DNA from: Ectothiorhodospiraceae bacterium
GTDB lineage: Bacteria; Pseudomonadota; Gammaproteobacteria; Nitrococcales; Aquisalimonadaceae
Direction: 5' to 3'
DNA length: 59,245 nucleotides
Assembly (NCBI GenBank): GCA_003565775.1
Contig: PXAT01000086.1
Coordinates: 1 to 59,245 of the forward strand
The notes below the pieces were generated by a model. The model saw only the letters and a program-made list of their open reading frames with translations, was not told the origin of the DNA and did no database searches. Shown here piece after piece: positions 16,334 to 24,490 of the stretch (within the stretch, counting starts at the first letter, position 1; each line of letters starts with the position of its first letter). The translations under genes and the position numbers were made by a program.

Positions 16334-16663
16334 TCAGTCCGGCCACACCCGCTCGGGATGGAGTTCCGTGCCGGTATCGGCGGGCTCTGCCTTGGTGCGC
16401 CGCTTGCTGGTGGTCGCCGGACGCGACGCCGCAGGTTTCTTCGCCGGTGCCGGGCGCTTCGCGGCGGGCTTGCTCGCCTTCGGCGCCGCCCTGGTGGTTG
16501 CGGCCTTGCGGCTACCGATCGGGGTCGGCTTGCTGGCAGCGGTCGATCCCGCGTCTGCCGGCTTCGCCGCCGCCGGGGTCGACTTGCTGTCGGCCTTGTT
16601 GTCGTCCTGCTCGTCCCGCGCAGCGCGCACGCCGGCCGCCAGTTTCTTTTCCAGATTGCTCAT
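16334..16663 (-). CDS. mcdB: McdB-like carboxysome positioning adaptor
   Basis: 109 aa, low complexity and rich in Ala, Lys, Pro and Ser ([20 protein letters not shown]), with a short N-terminal [19 protein letters not shown] segment. It ends in HPERVWPD, placing a tryptophan third from the C-terminus. Alpha-type McdB proteins are small and disordered and carry a near-terminal tryptophan; they sit on carboxysomes and stimulate McdA ATPase to space them along the nucleoid. Its ATG overlaps the mcdA stop by 4 nt. Sequence alone would be weak, but position and the terminal Trp make the call good. Confidence 0.75.
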   Translation of the reverse strand: MSNLEKKLAAGVRAARDEQDDNKADSKSTPAAAKPADAGSTAASKPTPIGSRKAATTRAAPKASKPAAKRPAPAKKPAASRPATTSKRRTKAEPADTGTELHPERVWPD

Positions 16664-17295
16664 GCCAACACCTCGTCAATGATCGCGTCGATCTCGTCCA
16701 CCGCCGCCAGACCGGGCTTTCCCAGGTCATAGACGGAGCTTCCTTCCAGTGCCGCCCGCCGATAGATGGCGCGGCGACGCAGATGCTGTTCAAGCGCCGG
16801 AATGTCGATCTCCATCAGGGCGTGTTTCATGGCCCGCGACAGGGCACTGCGCACCTCGACCTGATTCACGACGATATGGGGTTTGAGCGACGGATTCGCG
16901 GCCCGCGCCTGTTCCAGGCTCCGGCCCATGCGCACGCTGCCCCAGAGATCCATCGGCGAGGGCAGCACCGGAATCAGGACATGGTCGGCGCTGCCGAGGG
17001 CTCCCTCGACGGTGCCGCCCTCCAGCGTCGGCGGACAGTCGACCACAATGAAGTCGTAGTCCTTGCGCAGGGCGCGCAGCTCACGCTGCAACGGACCCGC
17101 CACCACGAATACCGAGGCCGGAAACGGCCGCTCCTCGGACGCCATGCGCGCCCACTGCCCGGCCGAGCCCTGCGGGTCGCCATCGACAACCAGGGTCCTG
17201 CCGCGTCGGGCCAGCCCCGCCGCCAGGTTCATCGTCACCGTGGTCTTGCCGGTACCGCCCTTCTGATTCACGACCGCAATGACCGTGGATGCCAC
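16660..17295 (-). CDS. mcdA: McdA, ParA-type ATPase that positions carboxysomes
   Basis: 211 aa with the deviant Walker A motif NQKGGTGKTTVTMNLA (about residues 9-24), Walker A' DGDPQGSAGQWA and Walker B FIVVDCPPT. ParA-family ATPases bind the nucleoid as ATP dimers. In alpha-carboxysome operons the partner McdB sits on carboxysomes and drives their even distribution. It is co-transcribed with mcdB and lies 122 bp downstream of acRAF. A second ParA/MinD-like gene at 41.1 kb is clearly different. Confidence 0.85.
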   Translation of the reverse strand: MASTVIAVVNQKGGTGKTTVTMNLAAGLARRGRTLVVDGDPQGSAGQWARMASEERPFPASVFVVAGPLQRELRALRKDYDFIVVDCPPTLEGGTVEGALGSADHVLIPVLPSPMDLWGSVRMGRSLEQARAANPSLKPHIVVNQVEVRSALSRAMKHALMEIDIPALEQHLRRRAIYRRAALEGSSVYDLGKPGLAAVDEIDAIIDEVLA

Positions 17296-17417
17296 GCGCT
17301 GCCTCCCGTCAGATCGAAGCCGTCGACTCGACGGCGGAACCCGCTCCGGCGCAACCCGAAGACTGACGGATCAACGTCGGTACAACCACCCCGCAGGGCA
17401 GCCGCCAGCCGGTGACG

Positions 17418-17699
17418 TCAGTCCTCCATCAAGGCCAGCCGGTCCACCGTCTCGGCAAAGACCCTGTCGGCCTCGCCCAGCGACTCGCCGTTCCGCGCAT
17501 CAATGGTGATGTTGACGTAAGTGGTCCCGAAACTGATGTTCGGGTGATACCCGTCCGCTTCGGACAGATCGGCCACCCGATCAAGAAATTCCCGCGTCAC
17601 GCCGTAGCGATCGAAGGTGAATTTCTTACTCATCGACGGCGACGCCGACCCTTTGGTTGATTCCCAGCCGGTCGGCGCCACAAAATCCGAATCAGCCAT
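17418..17699 (-). CDS. Alpha-carboxysome RuBisCO assembly factor (acRAF, pterin-dehydratase-like)
   Basis: 93 aa with a pterin-4a-carbinolamine dehydratase fold: FTFDRYGVTREFLDRVADL, then SEADGYHPNISFGTTYVNIT. Active dehydratases have HHP at this place; here it is YHP, so the first catalytic histidine is replaced. That agrees with acRAF proteins, which act as RuBisCO assembly chaperones rather than enzymes. The start at 17699 overlaps the bacterioferritin-like gene by 8 nt. The surrounding carboxysome genes support the assembly role. Confidence 0.8.
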   Translation of the reverse strand: MADSDFVAPTGWESTKGSASPSMSKKFTFDRYGVTREFLDRVADLSEADGYHPNISFGTTYVNITIDARNGESLGEADRVFAETVDRLALMED

Positions 17700-18135
17700 G
17701 CTGGTCTCCATCACCGCTGTCATACAACTGCTGTTCGAGATCGCGCAGATGTGCGATCTCATCCTGCATGATCGATGCAAACAGTTCGGCATCCTCGGTC
17801 GCACCACGACGCCGGCAGTAATCCGCCGCCTCTTCGTAGATACGCACCGCATCCGCCTCCATGTCCCGGTTGTGCAGCAACAGCTCAACCACCGTCCTGC
17901 CGACGCGCACCGGCGCCAGCGGGCCGCCACCGGGAACCGCGCCATGGAACAACAGGCGGGTGATGAACCGGTCGGCGTGCGCCAGTTCCTCGTCCGCCTC
18001 CTGCCTCAAGGCCCGACTCAGACTATCCATGCCCCAGAGCGCGGTGAGCCGTGCCTGGGTCAGGTATTGCTGAACCGCCGACAGCTCATGCGCGACCGCG
18101 CGGTTCAGATACCCGATGATCCGTGGATCGCTCAT
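17692..18135 (-). CDS. Bacterioferritin-like di-iron protein of the carboxysome operon
   Basis: 147 aa, four-helix bundle of the ferritin-like type. Candidate metal ligands are in VAHELSAVQQYL, EADEELAHADRF, DMEADAVRIYEEA and MQDEIAHLRDL. Such genes are a regular member of alpha-carboxysome clusters between csoS1 and acRAF, but their exact role is unsettled; iron storage or redox balance near the carboxysome are possibilities. The gene starts 10 bp after the second csoS1 stop, so it is in the same transcript. Confidence 0.82.
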   Translation of the reverse strand: MSDPRIIGYLNRAVAHELSAVQQYLTQARLTALWGMDSLSRALRQEADEELAHADRFITRLLFHGAVPGGGPLAPVRVGRTVVELLLHNRDMEADAVRIYEEAADYCRRRGATEDAELFASIMQDEIAHLRDLEQQLYDSGDGDQHG

Positions 18136-18145
18136 GGATCATGCC

Positions 18146-18460
18146 TCAGCTGGCGGCACCGTTAGCGCTCGGCGACGTCGGCAGGATGGTTTCCACTTCG
18201 GAATGCACGCGGGCAATGATGTGCGCGGCTACCAGGCCGTCACCCACTCGCTCGCAGGAATCCGCGCCTGCACGCACCGCCGCGTTCACGGCACCGGTCT
18301 CGCCGCGTACCAGCACGGTGACGTAACCGCCGCCCACGAACTGCCGCCCGATCAGACGCACTTCGGAGGCCTTGGTCATTGCGTCGGCCGCTTCAATCGC
18401 CGGCACCAGACCACGGGTTTCGATCATGCCCAGTGCAACACCAGAAATTTCGCTCGCCAT
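18146..18460 (-). CDS. csoS1: CsoS1 hexameric shell protein, copy 2
   Basis: 104 aa BMC-domain protein: ALGMIETRGLVPAIEAADAM, ASEVRLIGRQFVGGGYVTVL, RGETGAVNAAV. It builds hexamers that tile the facets of the carboxysome shell; the FVGGGY loop lines the central pore. Residues 7-94 are identical to the upstream copy. Only the first six residues and the tail differ; this copy ends PTSPSANGAAS. Two csoS1 genes are present instead of the three in some model clusters, and no CsoS1D-type gene is seen. Confidence 0.93.
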   Translation of the reverse strand: MASEISGVALGMIETRGLVPAIEAADAMTKASEVRLIGRQFVGGGYVTVLVRGETGAVNAAVRAGADSCERVGDGLVAAHIIARVHSEVETILPTSPSANGAAS

Positions 18461-18525
18461 TGTCTACCTCTTCGCTCTTCGGGCCGCCGGGCCAAGCGCC
18501 GCGGCGGCATGTTCACCGGATGCCG

Positions 18526-18819
18526 TTACGGCTTTTCCGGAAGAATGGTTTCCACTTCGGAATGCACGCGGGCAATGATGTGCGCGGCCACCAGGCCGTC
18601 ACCCACTCGCTCGCAGGAATCCGCACCTGCACGCACCGCCGCGTTCACGGCACCGGTCTCGCCACGCACCAGCACGGTGACGTAACCGCCACCGACAAAC
18701 TGCCGGCCGATCAGACGGACTTCGGAGGCCTTGGTCATTGCGTCGGCCGCTTCAATTGCCGGCACCAGACCACGGGTTTCGATCATGCCCAGCGCCACAC
18801 CAAAACGTTCAGTTGCCAT
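18526..18819 (-). CDS. csoS1: CsoS1 hexameric shell protein, copy 1
   Basis: 97 aa BMC-domain shell protein, starting MATERFGVALG and ending ETILPEKP. It is the major facet protein of the alpha-carboxysome. The nucleotide sequence is also almost identical to copy 2 through the shared region, which implies recent duplication or ongoing gene conversion. It lies 48 bp after csoS4B in the shell operon. The A/B/C suffix cannot be assigned reliably. Confidence 0.93.
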   Translation of the reverse strand: MATERFGVALGMIETRGLVPAIEAADAMTKASEVRLIGRQFVGGGYVTVLVRGETGAVNAAVRAGADSCERVGDGLVAAHIIARVHSEVETILPEKP

Positions 18820-18867
18820 CAGTCTCTCTCCTGCTTCCTGGATTAACAGTTGTTTAAAAAATGACGC

Positions 18868-19200
18868 TCAAGCCGCCTTGCGGGCCTTGGCAGAGCGCGG
18901 TGCCTTGGTCTGGTCTTGTCCAGCCCCCTCATCCGGCCTGGCCTTCCGGCTGCCATCGTCATCCCAGTGATCGATGATCCCGCCAATGGTCAGATCGGTC
19001 GTGATTCCCTTGTCGTCCAGCGCGTGGCGTGCGGCCGAACCGCTGATCGTGAAGACCCAGTTGCCCGGGTGCGCGCCGACCGTGTCCACGGCCACCACCA
19101 GACCACCCTTGTGGTCGATCAGCACACGCAGGGAGGCGGTCTTCAAACCGTCGACCCGCCGGGTCACGGTGAGCTCGTCCTTTACCTGCATGATTTCCAT
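18868..19200 (-). CDS. csoS4B: CsoS4B pentameric vertex protein with unusual C-terminal extension
   Basis: 110 aa. Residues 1-80 are a BMV (EutN/CcmL) domain: QVKDELTVTRRVDGL, VDTVGAHPGNWVFTISGSAAR, LTIGGIIDHW. Pentamers of this family close the shell vertices. Family members are usually a little over 80 residues; here about 28 extra residues follow (DDDGSRKARPDEGAGQDQ, then KARKAA), highly charged and probably disordered. The extension is in the same uninterrupted frame and ends 48 bp before csoS1. It starts 2 bp after csoS4A. The tail could contact cargo or shell partners, but this is inference. Confidence 0.88.
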   Translation of the reverse strand: MEIMQVKDELTVTRRVDGLKTASLRVLIDHKGGLVVAVDTVGAHPGNWVFTISGSAARHALDDKGITTDLTIGGIIDHWDDDGSRKARPDEGAGQDQTKAPRSAKARKAA

Positions 19201-19202
19201 GA

Positions 19203-19454
19203 TTACTCGGCCTCCCAGTAATCGATGATGCCGACGATGGTCGCGTCACTGGGATATTCCTTGCTGCCGGCCGCCTCCCGCGCCGCCGAACTGCCAACTA
19301 CGATCACCCAGTCGCCGGGCACGCAACCCACGGCATCCACCGCCACCGTGCGCGCACCACCGGCCTTCTCCTGTACCACCAGCAACGGCCGGTGCCCCAG
19401 GCTGCTGATCCGGTTGGTCGATACCAGCGTCTTTTCCACCTTGCAGATCTTCAT
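19203..19454 (-). CDS. csoS4A: CsoS4A pentameric vertex protein
   Basis: 83 aa BMV-domain protein: KICKVEKTLVSTNRIS, VDAVGCVPGDWVIVVGSSAAR, DATIVGIIDYWE. It is the paralogue of CsoS4B and forms pentamers at the vertices of the icosahedral shell. Length is typical. It lies 15 bp after csoSCA and 2 bp before csoS4B, as in other alpha-carboxysome operons. Confidence 0.93.
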   Translation of the reverse strand: MKICKVEKTLVSTNRISSLGHRPLLVVQEKAGGARTVAVDAVGCVPGDWVIVVGSSAAREAAGSKEYPSDATIVGIIDYWEAE

Positions 19455-19469
19455 CGTGTTCCCGTTGTC

Positions 19470-21014
19470 CTAGGCCGCCAGCCGTTCCAGCCGGCTACCA
19501 CTGCGCTTGTCACGAATCACCATGTGACAACCAATGAGTCCCTTTTCCGCCAGGTCCCGATAGCGATCGAGAATGGTCCGCCGAACTCGTCGACAGCGCT
19601 TCTCAACGCGTTCCCGCGCGCCTGGCACTTGGCCGTCGTAGCGATAATGCACCACCACCGGCACCGGCAATCCGCGCTCCGTATTGAGCTTGCGGAAGAT
19701 GTGCTCGACGCCGACATCCATGCCCGGCGCACCCTCTTCCATCGTCTCGAGGTGGGCGAAGTAGGCGAAATTCCGCACCTGCATCTCCTCGACCTCGTGT
19801 CCGACCAGCAGCACCTTTTCCTGGTGTCCGCTATCCGGATACCGACCACCGTGGTAGCGCGCCACGTAATCCAGCTGCGAGATGTTGCTCAACAACAGGC
19901 GCGTGATCAGCCGCAACATCCCCTCGTGCGGGGCTCCCTTGCCGCGCCCCCATCCCTGCTGGTCGATGACCTCCTGCAGCGCCTGGTAAACCCGCAGCGA
20001 CGCCGCCTGTTCGTTCATGTCGCGCGTTTCGCGATACAGCGCTCCGGTATCGACAAAGCGGTGCACGCTCATGCGGGTGTCCGCGTCCGGTACGTGCACC
20101 TTGATCGCGTCGGTATCCGTATCCACTCCGATCAGGAGCGTATCCACCGAGGCGCCGCAGCAATACGTGTTCTCGATGGCCTCGCGAAACCCGCGTAACT
20201 GCTTCAGAGCCGCCTCTGCTGCGTCACGCTCGTTGCTGCGATGCGCCATGCAACCTTCCTCGGCCGGGCTGACGCTGCTGAAGTGATAGGCCGCCACCTT
20301 CAGATAGCGACTCGCCACATCCGCGGTAGTCGGCTGGCCCTCGCGATACCGCAGCAGCTCCCGACGCGTCCAGTGCTGCACATCCTCTTCAATGTCGAAC
20401 AGCGCGCCCGCATGGCTCTTCAGCCGCACCGCAAGGTCCGGCAGCCGCAGGATGAAGCGGCGCAGGCCGAGCAGCCGTCCATCGGAACAGGGCGAAATGT
20501 CCACCTCGTGGAAATCGCAATCGAGGAAATAGCCGATTGCACATTCCGCCTCCGCTACCAGATCGTCTCTCCCTGTCCAGTAACCGTTCACCGACTGCTC
20601 GAACAATTCGAAAATGCCCTGCAGATACAGTGCGCGCGTATCCAGTCCGTTGAGCCAGGCGTCATCCACCAGACTGGCCGGAACCTCGAAACCCAGCGTC
20701 TCGGCCACCAGCTTCCGTGCCCGCTCGGGGAACGACAGCGCATGCTGCGTCGCATGCAATTCCCGGAGCAACGGCACCAGGCTCTCGAAGCGCTGGCGAA
20801 ACTCCTGTTCATACCGATGCAGCTTCTCGTTGGCGGACTGATCCGCCAGCGGGTGACCGGGCTTCAGCAACAGCGCCTCGGTCGCTTCGGCACGGGGTGC
20901 AACGTTCGCCTCGGTCCGCGCCTGCCCTGCCCGGGTCGACGTTTCGCGACTCGCCGAACCCGCCATGACATAGCGCGTGCCCAGCGGCGTCCGTTTGCGC
21001 CCGCCCCGGTTCAT
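19470..21014 (-). CDS. csoSCA: CsoSCA, carboxysomal carbonic anhydrase
   Basis: 514 aa. Zinc ligands of the beta-type active site are visible as Cys176 (ISPCSDGR), His244 (AAYHFSS) and Cys255 (EEGCMAHR), with the Asp178/Arg180 dyad. The C-terminal domain is a degenerate duplicate, as in the family. The first about 55 residues are disordered and arginine-rich, the part that in related proteins binds RuBisCO. The enzyme turns bicarbonate into CO2 inside the shell. Gene order csoS2-csoSCA-csoS4A is canonical. Confidence 0.93.
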   Translation of the reverse strand: MNRGGRKRTPLGTRYVMAGSASRETSTRAGQARTEANVAPRAEATEALLLKPGHPLADQSANEKLHRYEQEFRQRFESLVPLLRELHATQHALSFPERARKLVAETLGFEVPASLVDDAWLNGLDTRALYLQGIFELFEQSVNGYWTGRDDLVAEAECAIGYFLDCDFHEVDISPCSDGRLLGLRRFILRLPDLAVRLKSHAGALFDIEEDVQHWTRRELLRYREGQPTTADVASRYLKVAAYHFSSVSPAEEGCMAHRSNERDAAEAALKQLRGFREAIENTYCCGASVDTLLIGVDTDTDAIKVHVPDADTRMSVHRFVDTGALYRETRDMNEQAASLRVYQALQEVIDQQGWGRGKGAPHEGMLRLITRLLLSNISQLDYVARYHGGRYPDSGHQEKVLLVGHEVEEMQVRNFAYFAHLETMEEGAPGMDVGVEHIFRKLNTERGLPVPVVVHYRYDGQVPGARERVEKRCRRVRRTILDRYRDLAEKGLIGCHMVIRDKRSGSRLERLAA

Positions 21015-21038
21015 GCCTGCGCGCAGCTCCTGCCGTCA

Positions 21039-23990
21039 TCAACCACGTGCACCACCCGAAATCGTCACCAGCGATCCTTCACCGCTGTTGCCCGAGGATC
21101 CGGTGATCCGGCTCGGCGGCACTTCCTTGCGCTCGATCTCCCGATTGACATAGGCGCTCCGGCCTTCTCCCCGCGGGGCACCACGACGCGTGGTATTACG
21201 GCGCGTCGACAGCCCTTCGGTGCCGGTGATGTTCTTGCCGCGCTGCCAGTCGTCACCGGTAATGGTGACCCCGTTGCTGCTGCCGTTGACGGTCACCCGC
21301 TCGGCACCCTGCACGCCGCCTTCGGTTTCCGCGGGCGCCGGCGCAATCTGGCGCTCGTCCGGATAGCGGAACTCGTCGGTGCCGGAGACCAGGCCCATCG
21401 CCTTGTTGCTCGGACCGGTGATGCCGCTGGAATTGCCGTAGGCGGTGCCGGTGACGCGCCGCTCGCGACGTTCCTGAGCGGTGCGGGCCGGTGTTTCGAC
21501 GCTGAAGCCGCCGTTCGGCATCGGCCGGGGCTCCGGTGCCGGCTGCGGCCGCGTCGCCGCGGAGCGCATGCTCGGCGGCTGGAACCGCGGATGCAGCGCC
21601 GGGGCCGGTCCGTCGCAGACCTGACCGAACTCGTCGGCACCGACATAGGGCGCACCGGACACGTTCTGGCAGGCACCGCGCGCGGTGCCGGTCACCCGCT
21701 CGTCGTAACCCGGCTGACTGCCGGACACCACGTGTCCGGGCGTTGCCTGACGCTCGGCCACGCGCTGATCGGCGGCCATGGTTTCCGGTGCCTCGCAGAA
21801 CTGGTCGTACTGATCGGGACCGATATACGGGGTGCCACTAATGGGTGTGCAGGCACCGTATTCGTCGCCGGTCATGCGGGTCGAGCGGCCCACGGCGGTG
21901 CCCGACACGTTCTGATGATTCCAGGTCCGGCCGACGGTCACCTTGTTCGGTGTCGCTTCCGGGCGTGAGCCACAGAACGCGGCATAGTGATCGGAGCCGA
22001 CATATTCGGTCCCGGTGATCGGCTTGCAGCCACCGTACTCGTCACCGGTCACATGCAGGGATTTCTCGATCATGGTCCCGGAGACTTCCCGGCCACGCAG
22101 CGTGTGCATCACGCCGACCTTGGGCACGCCGCCAGCGGCAGGCTCGCGACAGACATCACCGAAATCCGCCTTGTTGTAGTAAGGGGTACCGGTGAGGTTG
22201 TGGCAGGAACCGGTTTCGTCACCGGTCACCCGTTCACTGCGACCTATCGCGGTGCCGGTAATGCTCTGGTCACCAACAGTACGCAGCTCGTGCACCTTCT
22301 CCGGTGCCGACGCGCGAGGCGCGGTGCCGCAGAAACCGGCGAACTGTTCCCGGCCCAGGTATTCGGTCCCGGTGACCGGCTTGCAACTGCCGTACTCATC
22401 ACCGGTCACGTTCGTCGAGCGGCCGACTTCGGTGCCGGTCAACTGCCGGCCCTTGAGGGTGTGCATGACACCGACCTTGGGTACGCCATCGGCAGACGGC
22501 GTGCCGCAGGGAATGTCGCTGTCGGCCGTGTTCATGTATTCGGTGCCGGTCACGCTCCTGCAGGAACCGGCCTCGTCGCCGGTCACCTTGCTGCTGCGCG
22601 CGACACTGGTGCCGGACACGGTCTCGCCGGACCGGGTCGACATGACACTGACCTTGCGCACGCCGGGCTCGGGCTGGGTACCGCAGAAACCCGCGTACTG
22701 TTCGGAGCTGAGATATTCGGTGCCGGTCACGGACCCGCAGGATCCCGCCTCGTCACCCGTCACCCGACTCGAGCGACCGACCTCGGTGCCACTGACCGGC
22801 TGCCCGCTGATGGTATGCGAGCTGCCGACCTTGGCCGGGTTCGGCGTCGGCTGCGAGCCACAGAAGCGGTCGTAGTGCTCCAGCTCCAGATACTCGGTGC
22901 CGGTCACGGACCTGCAACTGCCAGCCTCGGTGCCGGTGACGGACGGGGCACGCTGCACACGCGTACCGGTCACCACACCACCGGACAACGTCGTGCTCTC
23001 TTCCACCTTTGCAGGCGCCGCCGTTTCCGGCTTCGGTCGCCCGCAGGGACGCGCCGGATCGGCCGAACCACGACCGATCTGGCAGAGTTCTTCCCGCCGC
23101 TGGCGGGCGATTTCACGGGTCGAAAAACCGCGACGCTGTGCGGCCTTCCAGGATCCTTCCTGCGGCAACACACCGCGACTGAGCCCGCCAATATGACGAC
23201 GCTGCCGCAGACCCTTCTTGCCGCCCTTTGCCATTGCCTCGCGCCGCGCCATGCACAATGCGCGTACCGTCGAGACGATCGGTTCGGTCACGCCCTGCAC
23301 GTCGTCACCGCTCGATTCGACCTGCTCGCAGAGCTGGTCAAGGCCGGCATCCACGGCATCCTCGGCCACGTACGAATCGGTATCCGCGTAGGACTGCCGT
23401 GACTGCTCGCCTGCGGCCGACCCCGCCCCCTTCAGCATGTCCTGCCGACGCGGCTCGGCGGCCATCGCCGTCTTGCCGTTCTCGGAAAGCGCCTGGCGAC
23501 GCAGCTGGCAGATTTCGCGACCGCTCATGTTGCTGCAGTCGACGTTCTGGGAGCGCGCCAGCGCTTCGAGTTGCGCCGACTGCACCGATCCGGACCGGGC
23601 CATGCCGACACTCCGTGCGCCGGCACGCGGCAAGGCCTTCTTGCCACGCAAGGCCATGTCCCGACGCCGTTCGAGCGCACGCTGTCGCCCGTTGGATGCC
23701 CCGCAATTCACGCCGTGCTCCGGCATCGGCGTCGCTTGCGGCGACGCCGTGGCGGCCGCGAACGGTTCCTTGCGCGCAGCCGACTGCCGCGCCGGCGGCA
23801 CCAGCGAGGTTGCTGGCGGCGACTCGGGCTCGGCGGCCCGCTCGGCACGCGCCGGGCGGCTCTGGCTCTTGCTTCGCTCCTGCCCCGTCGTCTTCAGGGC
23901 AGCTTTGCCCCCACGGGACATGGCCTTCCGCCGCTCGAGGGCAAGTTCTCGCCCTGACAGACGGTTCGGCGCGGATGTCGGCTTACTCAT
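21039..23990 (-). CDS. csoS2: CsoS2, RuBisCO-shell scaffold protein
   Basis: 983 aa, intrinsically disordered organiser of the alpha-carboxysome. Five N-terminal basic helices of the type GRELALERRKAMSRGG are seen near residues 12-33, 100-120, 156-176, 242-264 and 287-306; these bind RuBisCO. Seven middle repeats of about 59 residues follow (roughly 334-747), each with VTGDE-x-GSC and VTGTEY cores and a FCG cysteine. The C-terminal region ends ITGSSGNSGEG and SGGARG, the shell-anchoring peptide. Model proteins have four N and six M repeats, so this is on the long side. I did not find a convincing ribosomal slippery site for a short isoform. Confidence 0.93.
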   Translation of the reverse strand: MSKPTSAPNRLSGRELALERRKAMSRGGKAALKTTGQERSKSQSRPARAERAAEPESPPATSLVPPARQSAARKEPFAAATASPQATPMPEHGVNCGASNGRQRALERRRDMALRGKKALPRAGARSVGMARSGSVQSAQLEALARSQNVDCSNMSGREICQLRRQALSENGKTAMAAEPRRQDMLKGAGSAAGEQSRQSYADTDSYVAEDAVDAGLDQLCEQVESSGDDVQGVTEPIVSTVRALCMARREAMAKGGKKGLRQRRHIGGLSRGVLPQEGSWKAAQRRGFSTREIARQRREELCQIGRGSADPARPCGRPKPETAAPAKVEESTTLSGGVVTGTRVQRAPSVTGTEAGSCRSVTGTEYLELEHYDRFCGSQPTPNPAKVGSSHTISGQPVSGTEVGRSSRVTGDEAGSCGSVTGTEYLSSEQYAGFCGTQPEPGVRKVSVMSTRSGETVSGTSVARSSKVTGDEAGSCRSVTGTEYMNTADSDIPCGTPSADGVPKVGVMHTLKGRQLTGTEVGRSTNVTGDEYGSCKPVTGTEYLGREQFAGFCGTAPRASAPEKVHELRTVGDQSITGTAIGRSERVTGDETGSCHNLTGTPYYNKADFGDVCREPAAGGVPKVGVMHTLRGREVSGTMIEKSLHVTGDEYGGCKPITGTEYVGSDHYAAFCGSRPEATPNKVTVGRTWNHQNVSGTAVGRSTRMTGDEYGACTPISGTPYIGPDQYDQFCEAPETMAADQRVAERQATPGHVVSGSQPGYDERVTGTARGACQNVSGAPYVGADEFGQVCDGPAPALHPRFQPPSMRSAATRPQPAPEPRPMPNGGFSVETPARTAQERRERRVTGTAYGNSSGITGPSNKAMGLVSGTDEFRYPDERQIAPAPAETEGGVQGAERVTVNGSSNGVTITGDDWQRGKNITGTEGLSTRRNTTRRGAPRGEGRSAYVNREIERKEVPPSRITGSSGNSGEGSLVTISGGARG

Positions 23991-24077
23991 GTCACTTCCT
24001 TCCGGTTGGCGTCAGCAGGTCCGGACAGACTCACGACACGGCTGGCGGCGCTCGATACCGCCAACCGCATCCCTGGA

Positions 24078-24419
24078 TCAGCGGCCGCGATCGACCACGA
24101 ACGCCAGACCCTGGCTCTGGGAGTAGTTGTCGTAGGCCACGAAACGCACCAGATGGCCCGGGTTGGCACGACGGCATTCGTCGATTTCCGCCAGCACCGC
24201 TTCCACCGACTGTTCACCGAACAGCGGCAGCTTCCACATATACCAGTAGTGACCGAAGGCGTTTTCCTTCTCGCTGTGCTCCACGGCCGGGTTCCAGCCC
24301 TGGGTGATCGCGTACTGGATCTGGCGACGCACCTGGTCGGCGGTCATCTCCGGCAGATAGGAGAAGGTTTCGTACTTGTGCGACTGCTTGAAACTCTGAA
24401 TATCGGACATCTCGGTCAT
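24078..24419 (-). CDS. cbbS: RuBisCO small subunit, form IA
   Basis: 113 aa: [42 protein letters not shown] and [18 protein letters not shown] are small-subunit signatures. It forms the L8S8 holoenzyme with CbbL, packed in the carboxysome. It lies 71 bp after cbbL with a hairpin in the gap. Confidence 0.95.
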   Translation of the reverse strand: MTEMSDIQSFKQSHKYETFSYLPEMTADQVRRQIQYAITQGWNPAVEHSEKENAFGHYWYMWKLPLFGEQSVEAVLAEIDECRRANPGHLVRFVAYDNYSQSQGLAFVVDRGR

Positions 24420-24454
24420 CCTGTGCTCTGGTTCTTAATAAGAGCGGTCGGTAC

Positions 24455-24475
24455 GGGCAACCACGCGGGTCGCCC
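24455..24475 (-). promoter_or_regulatory. Intercistronic hairpin between cbbL and cbbS
   Basis: On the transcript, GGGCGACC and GGTTGCCC can pair (one G-U) around a 5-nt CGCGT loop. There is no T run, so it is more likely an mRNA stability or processing element than a terminator. Confidence 0.5.
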
Positions 24476-24490
24476 GCCAGGCCGCCGCCA

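Noticed and set aside
21039-23990. Programmed frameshift site giving a short CsoS2 isoform
   Set aside because: Known in some relatives, but I could not point to a clear slippery heptamer followed by a stem-loop by eye, so it is not claimed.
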